Shown: positions 9,896-17,630 of the stretch, in pieces
Layout of the letters: the number at the start of each line of letters is the position of its first letter
How positions within the stretch are numbered: position 1 is the first letter of the stretch
NCBI GenBank assembly: GCA_022592445.1
Contig: JABYQR010000593.1
Location: forward strand, 1-17,630
Direction: 5' to 3'
From: Cytidiella melzeri
Taxonomy: Eukaryota; Basidiomycota; Agaricomycetes; Polyporales; Irpicaceae
DNA length: 17,630 bases
Notes under the pieces: generated by a model
Databases searched by the model: none
What the model was told of the DNA's origin: nothing
Seen by the model: the letters and a program-made list of their open reading frames with translations, nothing else
Translations under genes and position numbers: made by a program

Positions 9896-10927
9896 CTAGT
9901 ATGCTTTCCTCATATACATTGCTATTATACTAGTATATATATATAAAACAACTACATGGTGTGGTGCACTTGCCAAGCGATTTCCTTCTCCCGCAGACTT
10001 GACATTGGAACCACTGTAGAACCAGCGAATATAGCGATAAATCGACACGTTCGAGAACGGGGCGAACCACTGGCTGGCCATATCAGCGACCTTTCTGCCG
10101 AAAACACAGAGCGGATTGCTACTTGTCGTCTTGGCTGTTTTTGCGATGCAAGGGGAATCTACCAGCATATCAGAAGTCACCAGAGTGTCGGGATCATGGC
10201 GCGGTACTGTGCCAGTGTATTCACGATACAGTCCAAAGGCGTTTGTGGCGGTAGTGTGAACGGGAGGAGGATGATTCGGGAAGGATGAAGGCTCAGCAGC
10301 ACTGGCCGGAGCAGGATCAATAACAAGACCTGCAGCTTGTTGAACTGGCAGCGCTGCTGCCTGCGGTTGTTGCACTAGCGAAGCAATATCTGCCACAGCC
10401 CTGACACGTTTGTCTACGGTGGGGACAAAGTCGAGGTAAGCCCTGGGCATCTTGCGTCTACGTCCCGACGCGCTGAATATAGCCGGCGGTTGTTGTTCGC
10501 ATTGTATACTTGAAGGACCGGCCTCGTGCTGATCTGGCGTCGTGCTTGAAGGACCGGCCTCGGGCTGTTCTGGCAGGACGCGAGAAGAGCCTGCCTCGGG
10601 TTGAATATACACGTCCTCGAAAATATCGAAAGTCTACAGTTTTGTTAGTACGATGCCTAGCATGGTGTCATTGTAATCACATACCTCGTTCAAAGTCTGT
10701 CGCAAGTGTCCCCTTTCACCCTCTACAGCCTCTCCCTCAGTCTTCCGTCGAATTTTCGCAGACACTAGGAGTTTGTTTGTTTTGCGATCCTCCCTGCCAG
10801 CCTTCTTGAAGTTTTGATACGTTCTCTCAAGCGACTGGATAGCAGCTTTGCATTGCTTTTTGTGCCAGGTTAACGCGCGCATATCCTTAAAGTTTTTGTC
10901 TCCACACGCAGAGCAGGTAAAAGACAT
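9896..10927 (-). CDS. Plavaka-like transposase, N-terminal fragment only
   Basis: Exon 1 (10927-10685) begins MSFTCSACGD and carries a C2HC zinc knuckle (C5, C8, H22, C26). A 51-nt GTATGT-TAG intron (10684-10634, branch-like CTAAC) leads in frame to exon 2 (10633-9896), giving 326 codons plus stop. Exon 2 has a short EAGPSS repeat, a basic block (GRRRKMPRAYLDFVP), NAFGLYREYTGTVPRHDPD and WFAPFSNVSIYRYIRWFYSG. A zinc finger, then FGLxRxY...HDPD, then a WF..F.N.S...L..W motif before the catalytic core is what I know from Plavaka (CACTA-related) transposases of agarics. The frame then enters AT-rich sequence (TATATATATAT near 9935-9946) and stops; no DDE core follows anywhere to the left. It is therefore a 5' remnant, unlikely to be active unless a distant exon exists. 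Confidence 0.6.
10508..10605. repeat. About 40-bp tandem repeat inside the Plavaka-like fragment
   Basis: Two and a half imperfect units (starting near 10510, 10549 and 10588), each with a CTTGAAGGACCGGCCTCG-like segment, encode successive EAGPSS or EAGSSR peptides. This is a coding minisatellite in the disordered linker. Confidence 0.5.
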
Positions 10928-11093
10928 GACAAAATATATCCACAGCAGTAACACCAGCGTGCGCATCAGCCCGAGAGCGTGTCACTTGCACGGTGATAAT
11001 ATAAGACTGCGAGAAGCAGTGGCGACAATGAGATAGTCGCGAGCACGCTAATGACCCCTTGGCGACAGTCAAGACCACCGATAGCGATGCGTG

Positions 11094-11425
11094 ATCTACG
11101 CCAGCAGCTGCGCCGCTAGCGAGACGTCCAGGTATAGGGGAGGAGACGATGGAGGAGGCTACGCCGGCAGCAACGCTGCTAGCGAGAAGGAAGTGGTGGT
11201 TGCGGTGGTGGTGGTTGAGGTGGTGGTGGTCGAAGCGCTGGAGGAGGCTATGCCGGCAGCAACACTGCTAGCGAGAATGAGGTGGTGGTGGTGGTGGTTG
11301 AGGTGGTGGTGGTCGAAGCGGTGGAGGAGTCTACGCCGGCAGCAACGCTGCTAGCGAGAATGAGGTGGTGGAGGTGGAGGAGGTGGTGGAGGGGTCTACA
11401 CCGGCAGCAACGCTGCTAGCGAGAA
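11094..11425 (+). repeat. Five 30-bp cores in the left arm
   Basis: Copies begin near 11094 (a variant with CAGCAGCTGCGCC), 11159, 11248, 11331 and 11396. Consensus start is CTACGCCGGCAGCAACGCTG and the end is CTAGCGAGAA. Each contains GCAGC-AAC-GCTGC, a small hairpin, and the NheI palindrome GCTAGC. Spacing is 65-89 bp. Confidence 0.85.
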
Positions 11426-11810
11426 GTAGGAGGAGGAGGAGGTGGAGGAGGAGGTGGTGGTGGTGGTTGCGGTGGTTGCGGTGGTGGTTGAGGAGGAGGT
11501 GGTGGTGGTGGTGGTGGTGGTGGTGGTTGAGGTGGTGGTGGTCGAAGCGGAGGAGGAGGAGGAGGTGGTCGAGGCTGAGGAGGAGGTGGTGGTGGTTGAG
11601 GTGGTGGTGGTTGAAGCGGAGGAGGAGGAGGAGGAGGAGGTGGTGGTGGTTGTGGTGGTGGTCTAGGTGGTTGTCGTGGTGGTGGTGGTGGTGGTGGTGG
11701 TGGTGGTGGTTGAGGTGGTGGTGGTCGAGGTGGTGGAGGAGGAGGTAGTGGTGGTGGTGGTGGTGGTCGTCGTCGTCGTCACGATGGTGGTCGTCGCGGT
11801 AGTGTGGTTG
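11426..11810 (+). repeat. GGT/GGA microsatellite, left arm
   Basis: Nearly pure GGT and GGA trinucleotides with occasional TTG, CGA and CGT interruptions. Runs of GG spaced by one base give strong G-quadruplex potential on the plus strand. The first part is mirrored by C-rich sequence in the right arm. Confidence 0.85.
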
Positions 11811-11935
11811 TCGGGGGTTGACTCTGACTTGCCAGTCACGTTAGACGCAAAGGTAAGACCTCAGAGTGCCCAACCGTGTGACACCGCACAAGCGCTCAAA
11901 CCACTCACTCTTCGTGTCACCGCCACCTCGACCTC

Positions 11936-12194
11936 CGCCATCGCCAGCCCCGACAACCTCACCACCGCGACCACCACCACCACCTCCTCCTCCTCCTCCT
12001 CCGCTTCGACCACCACCACCTCCTCCTCCGCTTCGACCACCACCACCTCCTCCTCAGCCTCGACCACCTCCACCTCCTCCTCCGCTTAGACCACCACCAC
12101 CTCAACCACCACCACCATCGCAACCACCACCACAACCACCGCAACCACCACCACCACCTCCTCCTCCACCTCCTCCTCCACCTCCTCCTCCTAC
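11936..12194 (-). repeat. ACC/TCC microsatellite, right arm
   Basis: This is the reverse-complement counterpart of the left-arm microsatellite: CCACCACC and CCTCCTCC tracts with CGCTTCGACC interruptions that mirror GGTCGAAGCG in the left arm. It is shorter than the left tract, so the arms have diverged in repeat number. Confidence 0.85.
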
Positions 12195-12488
12195 TTCTCG
12201 CTAGCAGCGTTGCTGCCGGCGTAGACCCCTCCACCTCCACCTCCTCCTCCACCACCACCACCTCATTCTCGCTAGCAGTGTTGCTGCTGGCGTAGACTCC
12301 TCCACCGCTTCGACCACCACCACCACCTCCTTCTCGCTAGCAGCGTTGCTGCCGGCGTAGACTCAGGCTCCTCTTCGCCCACCACCAGCACCTCCTTCTC
12401 GCTAGCAGCGTTGCTGCCGGCGTAGCCTCCTCCATTGTCTCCTCCCCGATACCTGGACGTCTCGCTAGCGGCGCAGCTGCTGGCGTAG
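12195..12488 (-). repeat. Five 30-bp cores in the right arm
   Basis: Reverse-complement copies span 12195-12224, 12266-12295, 12331-12360, 12396-12425 and the outer variant 12460-12488 (CGCTAGCGGCGCAGCTGCTG). The outer variant matches the outer variant of the left arm, so the order is mirrored and the arms derive from one inverted duplication. Spacing (63-71 bp) is more regular than in the left arm. Confidence 0.85.
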
Positions 12489-12507
12489 GTCACGCATCGC
12501 TATCGGT

Positions 12508-12796
12508 CGTTTAGACTGCAGCCTCGCTGCTTGGACTCGGATTGACCGCGTCCATTACGCCTCAATTGGAGAAGACCACCGTCCCACCTTCTGTTGGGCT
12601 CTGTCTCTGGGCAACACGTAGTTGGTAAGTACAGTATCTTGCTTCGCTCTCGCTCGTTGCTCATGGTTGCCAAGTTCTCCTCACCTCCTGCGCCGCAATA
12701 ACTCGAAGCTCTACTCACGAATCGTGCTTGAACATGTCGTGAGTAGTCCACCCTAGCTGCGTCTTGCATGACACATAACGCTTCCGCAGCTTTGCA
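12508..12796 (+). other. Upstream region of the 1010-aa gene
   Basis: This 289-bp stretch between the inverted repeat and the ATG at 12797 should hold the promoter and 5' leader of the 1010-aa gene. I see no clear TATA box and no independent open frame worth calling. The start context is GCAATGG. Confidence 0.4.
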
Positions 12797-15700
12797 ATGG
12801 CCAGTCTACCACAGACTCTCGATAAACCCACGGTTATGTGGGCTTCTGACAAGGACATCCCCCGTTACCCCGGCCTCTACGTATCTCCCAATGCGACCAC
12901 TCTGCCGAGCACTGCGCCAAATAATCTGCCAAAAAACGTTGGTCGCCTCCTCCTCCCTTGGCCGTGGCTATTTACGAGACACGCCAACCAGTTACACTAC
13001 TGGACCGCGCTCACCCCAAAGCAGTCTCAGTATGTTGGACTGCTGGAGCCGCTTTCTGGTCTTAAAGTTGTTCAAGGCCCCGACAGAAAGTGGAGGCTTG
13101 AGAACGTTGCAGAGTGGCGCAACCTAGAGGCCTTCATGCGGAAACTCCTCGCGTCAATGCATCGCAGTTTTCCCTTGGGAACACGCACGCCTCTCCTCGT
13201 CCAGGTAGAGACCAACTCATTTCCCTGGCCACAGGTGTATGGATATGATTGCAGCTGGTCTTCGCGGAAACAAGCGAGGTCTTATCTGAGCATCGTGCGA
13301 GGAGTGTTCGTCATCAATGTAGCAAAGTTGACGTACGCTGGCCACCTCTTGCCTAGGCACTGGGTGGAATCATTGCTAGAGCGCAAGTTAATTTCCATAG
13401 ACAAGGCAAACTTGGTGCAGGAGTCTGTGATCTGTCAAGTCACCAGCCCCGTCACAGGCACCCGCATTGAAAGGCTGGGACTCATTGTCGATGTCACCGT
13501 AGCTCCTCTGAGCTCGACCTTGGAAAACTTGACGGAGGTCATCAACCAGTTCGAATTGCCGGTCTGGCTGTACTTCGGGCTTCGCCCAGCAATATCTGCG
13601 CATCCGTGGTCTGCCAAATATCTGCCCTCCGCAATCGAGTTGGATGCATCTCGTCGAGGTCCTGCAGCGGGTTTGGCCATTGGTGGATGGGGTGAGGAAA
13701 TTGAAGAGGTTCAATCGACTGCAGACTTGCAGTCATTGTCTGACTGGCAGCCAGCGAATGCTTCCTCGTCATCTCTTGCGGTCCCTTCGTCGTCTCCTTG
13801 GGGTCCGCCTCCGGCTCAATCGTTGTCCTCAGCCTGGGCGACTGGCAGCATGGGTGCATCTCCTTCGGCCTCATCGTCGGCCAACAATGTGTCACGCCCT
13901 CCCGGCCCCCTTCATGTGTCTGCCTTAGGGCGAGATTCTGTCACTGATCAGGCTCCGGGCGAAACGCCTCAGCAGTTCTTTGCCAGGATTGATGCGAGCA
14001 AAGCTGCAAAACTTGCCAAGATGAGCCCTGCTGAAAAGGCTCGAGTGCAAGCAAAGGAGAGGCTACATGCTGCGCTCGAGCTCCCGAATAAATCGCATGG
14101 TTGCCGGGTGTTCAAATGGTCAGAGGACAGCAGTGGCGCCTGGATCAGAACGTTTGTCGGGCGCAAGAACTGGCGCGACGCATGGGCCAACTCTGCCGTT
14201 TCGCAGCGCAGGTATGATCCTGTGCGTAACGAGTTTGACATCTGCGAAGTACTCGACTTAAACGCAGTGACTGAGGACGAGGAGATGATGGATTCCTGGT
14301 ACGACGACGACGACGTCACAATGACGATGCAGAACACACACATTCATCCCAGTCCTCAGCCTTCTACATCCCGTCGTTCGCGTACTCGATCTCCTCAACG
14401 TCGCTCTCGATCTCCTCGTCGTCGCTCTCAATCTCCTCGTCGTCGCTCTCGATCTCCTCGTCGTCGCTCTCGATCTGCTCCTCGGTCTCGCTCACCTCGA
14501 CGTCGGTCGCGCTCACCACGACCTCGGTCTCGCTCACCTCGACGTCACTCTCGCTCCCCTCGTGCACTGCCGGTCATCATGCCTTCTCGCCCCTTGCCAC
14601 CTCATCAGCAGCCACAGCCGAGTGCCTCTACCAGTGGAACCACACCCTCGTCCGTGCCCAGAACTCATTCTCCCGTCCCCGAATTATCCATGTGTAATGG
14701 TATCACGTTCAGCACGGCGCTGACGCAGCGCTATGGCATCATCGAGCACACAGCGCAGGCGACGTACAGGAATCCCGAAACTCTGCTACCTGACAAGAAG
14801 ATCTATATCATGATGGGGGTTTACAATGAGACGGTCCTTCCTCAGTACTCCACACCAATGCGGGACTTTTTCACGTATCTTACAAGCCCGCCGAATGAGT
14901 TTGTGACGCCGCCACCCACCCTCACTGATCTTGCGCCCGGTACTACTCGAGGATTCCCGTGGCATCGTCGGAGGGACCTGATCGTCCAAACCGTGTTAGA
15001 CAATCGCGGTTGCCCTTGGTACTTCGTGTACGCCCGGGATCCACGAGACAACGATGTTCCATACTCGCTTTGCCTGGCCGACCCCGTCAGCGTCAACCAT
15101 CTCCTACGATCGGAGGTCAGCTCGTCGATGTTTGATGTCACTCGCACTCTGCTCAGCTGGGGAGTGCCCTTCAACACACTCCAGCCAATTGCTGATCCGC
15201 GCACGCTTTGGGCGTCGCCCCCAATGCCAATGTATTTCAACCAAGTGCCGCTGGGGCTTGGAATTGTCGAGCACAAGCACAAGTTTACACTCGACGATTA
15301 CAAGGCATATGTTGCTAAGCGTGACGAGATCATCACGAGCTTTCAGGGACGTGCTGCTTTGTTACGGGGCGGCTTGCTGTGGCGACTGGCGCGCGACTCT
15401 TATGCAGACGATTCAGAGGTATGCAAGGGTCCAAGTGGATTCGCAATGCGAGATAACCATCGTGTGCTGGGTGACTGGGACTACGTGGATGACGACCTGT
15501 CGTTACATCAAGAGGATGTGATCTGTGGGGTGTACAGAGTCCAGCCGGGTAAGTGACATGTTTACCAAGCGAGGCGCAACTGACGATACTCCCTCAGAAT
15601 CTGCCAACGCGGGACCGTCAGGTACTGCCTATCGCTCATGGTGGCCAACTGCATGGACATGGTCGCAATCTGGGATGACCCTCGACTACTGGAGTGCCGG

Positions 15701-15878
15701 AAACGAGCGATTTTTTGTCAACCATCGCCGGGCGATACTCGAGGGCACTATGCAGCCCAAGACTGCCCAAGAGTGGCGCAGGACTTTGAGTCCTAGGAAA
15801 GTGGTAAAGACTAATGTGGTGAAAATGCCCGGCAACTCGCTAGTCGTGCTTTACCCGCTGCACGATAAACGGCTCTGA
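12797..15878 (+). CDS. 1010-aa agaricomycete-type protein with central Arg-Ser repeat, unknown function
   Basis: Exon 1 is 12797-15548. A 49-nt intron (GTAAGT...CTCAG, 15549-15597) removes the TGA at 15554 and leads to exon 2, 15598-15878; the total is 1010 codons plus stop, fully open. The N-terminal part has HYWTALTPKQSQYVGLLEPL, LKVVQGPDRKWRLENVAEW, YLSIVRGVFVINVAKLTYAG and ELPVWLYFG. After a Ser/Pro-rich linker come APGETPQQFFARI, a Lys/Ala helical stretch and RRYDPVRNEFDICEV. An acidic patch (DDDDV) precedes about nine RSRSPRR-type repeats (roughly residues 525-592), as in SR splicing factors. The C-terminal half has PWYFVYARDPRDNDVP and, across the intron, SWWPTAWTW, LDYWSAGNERFF and AQEWRRTL. 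I recall these blocks from repeated agaricomycete hypothetical proteins; the function is not known to me. The RS repeat suggests nuclear location and phosphorylation, which is inference. Confidence 0.75.
14371..14575 (+). repeat. Minisatellite encoding the Arg-Ser (RSP) repeat
   Basis: Imperfect units of about 21-24 nt (CGTCGCTCTCGATCTCCTCG and variants) encode RRRSRSP-type heptads without any frame interruption. Absence of shifts in such a slippage-prone tract suggests selection for the reading frame. Confidence 0.75.
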
Positions 15879-16230
15879 ATACGTAGCACGTACGCTCTCG
15901 TGATTGCTGGAACTCTGTGTACGCTATGGTGGCTCTCTTTTCTGCAGGGACTGTCTCGTTGTCATATATTTTGATTATTGGTAGTAACATGTACACAAAC
16001 AGTTTGGACTCGCTCATATTCTTTAGATTTCATGCTGGAGTGATATTGCTTCGCGCTCACGTGACTCGACACGGTCGACGCGTCGTAAGAGCAGCACCTG
16101 TCACCTCCAAACCTTGTTTCAGGATGCGCATAAAAGAGGCGCCCCCCCCCCCGTCCACCTTCTCTCTCTCGTACTCACACCTTCTCTCTCTTGTACTCAC
16201 ACCCTCTCTCTCTCGTGCCCAGACCTCACC
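15879..16230 (+). promoter_or_regulatory. Promoter region of the last gene: E-box, TATA-like box, C11 run, pyrimidine repeats
   Basis: Between the two plus genes lie CACGTG (16058-16063), a TATA-like CATAAAAGAG (about 16128-16138), a run of eleven C (16142-16152) and three 22-bp pyrimidine-rich tandem units (16157-16178, 16179-16200, 16201-16222; consensus begins ACCTTCTCTCTCTCGTACTC). The ATG follows in CTCACCATGCC, a good fungal start context. CT-rich tracts just upstream of the start are common in fungal core promoters. Confidence 0.55.
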
Positions 16231-17630
16231 ATGCCCGCCAATAAGTCAAAGTACTCTGCCCATCCTCTTCGCAACAAGCCAAAAGCTTCCGACGCTGCTC
16301 CTGCTGCGAAGAAGCGCTGATCGAAAGCTTCTCACTCTGCTCCTGCCCCGAAGAGGCCCCGCCCAGTAGTGCCACAGTCACCGGACAGCTCTGACGACGA
16401 CGCAGGAGGGCAAAACAGCAACGTCGAGAGCGAGAGCGAGAGCGAGAATGACGTGCCAATGGAGGATTTAGCCCCCAAGGAGCGGGTCATGGCCATTCAT
16501 GCTGCACTCATTACCGATCGCGGGTACGTGTGTGTGTATGCGTCTTGTTTCCATTTGCAGCTGATTCTAGGTCACTACAAGCAACGATCCAGTCTTGAAG
16601 AGGCTCGTGAGCAAGGCACGCTGGCTTCCCCGCATAGCCGGAATGGTCTCAGACAACATGGATGACATCTTCAGCTTTGGTGCCAAAGTTGGCGGCGGCA
16701 TGATTGAGGAGGGCTCGCAAATCTGGAAGGAGCTCAAGGCAGGCAGCGCAACCTCGTAAGTTTTGCTTCTCTGCCCGCATACAGTTGACTAGGAACGCAT
16801 ATATGCATCGCAGGGAGGGCCGTGTTGTCTGGCGAGTCGCCAACCAATGGAATGCTCTGGTAAAAGTAATGCCAGAGTTCGTAACTGATCTCAAGTACTA
16901 CGTCAAGAGCGAGGAATGCTTTCGACTGCTCCTCGCTTTTGTAGGGCATCTCTTTCAACATGACGTGCTATTCAATGCTGATTGTCTGATGCTTTAGATG
17001 GTAAAACATGCTTTGGCCGCACGAAGGGACAACATCGCTGGTCTCAAGGGTAGTATCCATAACTACATTATCTCTGAGGAACCCATTCCGGCCGGCACTC
17101 CAAAGAATCAGCTTGGTTGGGGGAACATCACCACCGCACGGCTGCTGGTCCCTCAACACATGCGAGTGGCCTTTGACAGAAATCCTACAAGGTGCGTGCT
17201 CTTCCGTCTGGGATCAGCCTCGCACTAATAGCAATGTCATGGAGCTTCTGCAACGCGGTGACGTCTGGGAAGAAGGATATCACGAAAAATATCCTGGCTA
17301 AAAACTTGCCTTCTTTTCTCTGGGACGACGACGAAGGATCGGATTGCGAAATGTTCGACGAAGGCCTTCTGAGGGGTCCGTTGCTTCTGAAGGTACGCGC
17401 ATACATCGTGCAGTTATGGACAACCTCACTCGCTCTTCTGTAGTTTTTCGTCATTTGTTCACAGGAAAATCTCGGCAGTGCAACCAAAACTTCGCATCAG
17501 CTTCTGTCGGGCGATCTCGTCTTATCAAAGTACACAAAGTCCGACGTGTTGAGCCAGGCATGATCGCTTGGGCCGCAGTTATGGTATGTGGTCACCTACG
17601 CATCTGCACTCTAATACGTAACATTTCTGT
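16231..17630 (+). CDS. Agaricomycete-type protein of unknown function, 3' partial, with one in-frame stop and two frameshifts
   Basis: Proposed exons: 16231-16523, 16582-16755, 16814-16940, 16998-17191, 17232-17392, 17444-17583; an intron starting GTATGT at 17584 runs off the window. The N-terminus is basic (MPANKSKYSAHPLRNKP) with an internal duplication (KASDAAPAAKK, KASHSAPAPKR), then acidic (SPDSSDDD, ESESESE). Conserved-looking blocks follow: NDPVLKRLVSKARWLPRI, WRVANQWNALVK, NIAGLKGSIHNYI, ARLLVPQHM, LLQRGDVWEE, KNLPSFLWDDD, GLLRGPLLLK, and in the last exon FRHLFTGKSRQ and RRVEPGMIAWAAVM. I recall the LKGxxxDWI, LLCP and GLLRSxLL pattern from multi-copy agaricomycete proteins without known function. 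Codon 30 is TGA (16318-16320). Frames shift at the A5 run 17285-17289 and the T5 run 17444-17448, each repairable in principle by one base. It may be a pseudogene, or the run lengths may be miscalled. Confidence 0.55.

Larger units (their letters stand above)
11077..12507. repeat. 1.4-kb foldback-like inverted repeat with G-rich and C-rich arms
   Basis: The left outer end (ACCGATAGCGATGCGTGA from 11077) is repeated in reverse complement ending at 12507, and the arms stay near-identical for over 100 bp (shared segments such as GACGTCCAGGTAT and GGAGGAGAC). Further in, each arm becomes long GGTGGT/GGAGGA (left, to about 11780) or ACCACC/TCCTCC (right, from about 11935) microsatellite. Five copies of a 30-bp core sit in each arm. 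About 150 bp of ordinary sequence forms the loop. A long inverted repeat built of tandem subrepeats is the architecture of foldback elements, but no target-site duplication is evident. Open frames here are microsatellite translations (poly Trp/Arg, Val/Glu, Pro). Confidence 0.85.

Noticed and set aside
11091..11748. Trp/Arg-rich and Val/Glu-rich open frames
   Set aside because: They are translations of GGT/GGA microsatellite, present in several frames, with no non-repeat domain.
11866..12204. Proline-rich 112-codon frame
   Set aside because: It is a translation of the ACC/TCC arm of the inverted repeat; the protein is almost only proline and serine from the repeat.
11094..12488. CRISPR-like regular repeat array
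   Set aside because: Cores are in opposite orientation in two arms, spacers are microsatellite, and the genome is eukaryotic.
1..17630. tRNA or rRNA genes
   Set aside because: No cloverleaf with A/B boxes or conserved rRNA segment was noticed on either strand by eye.

Overview
The window looks like an accessory, transposon-rich stretch of an agaricomycete (mushroom-forming basidiomycete) genome. The reasons are many spliceosomal introns of 40-58 nt with GTRNGY-type donors and CTAAY-type branch points, a KDZ transposase of the basidiomycete CxC2 type, a Plavaka-type transposase head, and several long proteins of a style I associate only with agaricomycete lineage-specific families. I recognise no housekeeping gene. 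All gene models below were spliced by hand and checked for reading frame; no database search was possible.

Left part (1-4013), minus strand: a KDZ transposase (2202 running off the left edge; one frameshift) lies 170 bp downstream of a broken 2-oxoglutarate/Fe(II) dioxygenase-like gene (4013-2373). I read the latter as TET/JBP-like. Fungal TET/JBP genes are known to be associated with KDZ transposons, so the pair is probably one mobile unit. The dioxygenase copy carries about seven frame disruptions, nearly all explainable as loss of one base from a homopolymer. A cluster of ACGCGT boxes in an inverted repeat lies upstream of it.

Middle (5058-9472), minus strand: an intact five-exon gene (516 aa) with a Ser/Pro-rich disordered N-terminus and two C-terminal viroplasmin/RNase H1-N-like domains; then a four-exon 700-codon gene of an agaricomycete-type family of unknown function, open except for one in-frame TAA. 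At 9896-10927 lies the zinc-finger/N-terminal part of a Plavaka-like transposase, cut off in AT-rich DNA.

11077-12507 is a striking inverted repeat of about 1.4 kb. Each arm has five copies of a roughly 30-bp core set in GGT/GGA (left) or ACC/TCC (right) microsatellite, around a loop of about 150 bp. It resembles a foldback element. Gene direction switches here: everything supported to the left is on minus, everything to the right on plus.

Right part, plus strand: an intact two-exon 1010-aa protein with an Arg-Ser repeat between two conserved-looking halves (12797-15878), and a six-exon partial gene of another agaricomycete-type family (16231 to beyond the right edge) with one in-frame TGA and two frameshifts. 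The three longest open genes contain no frameshift, so damage is concentrated in the dioxygenase, the KDZ gene and the last gene.
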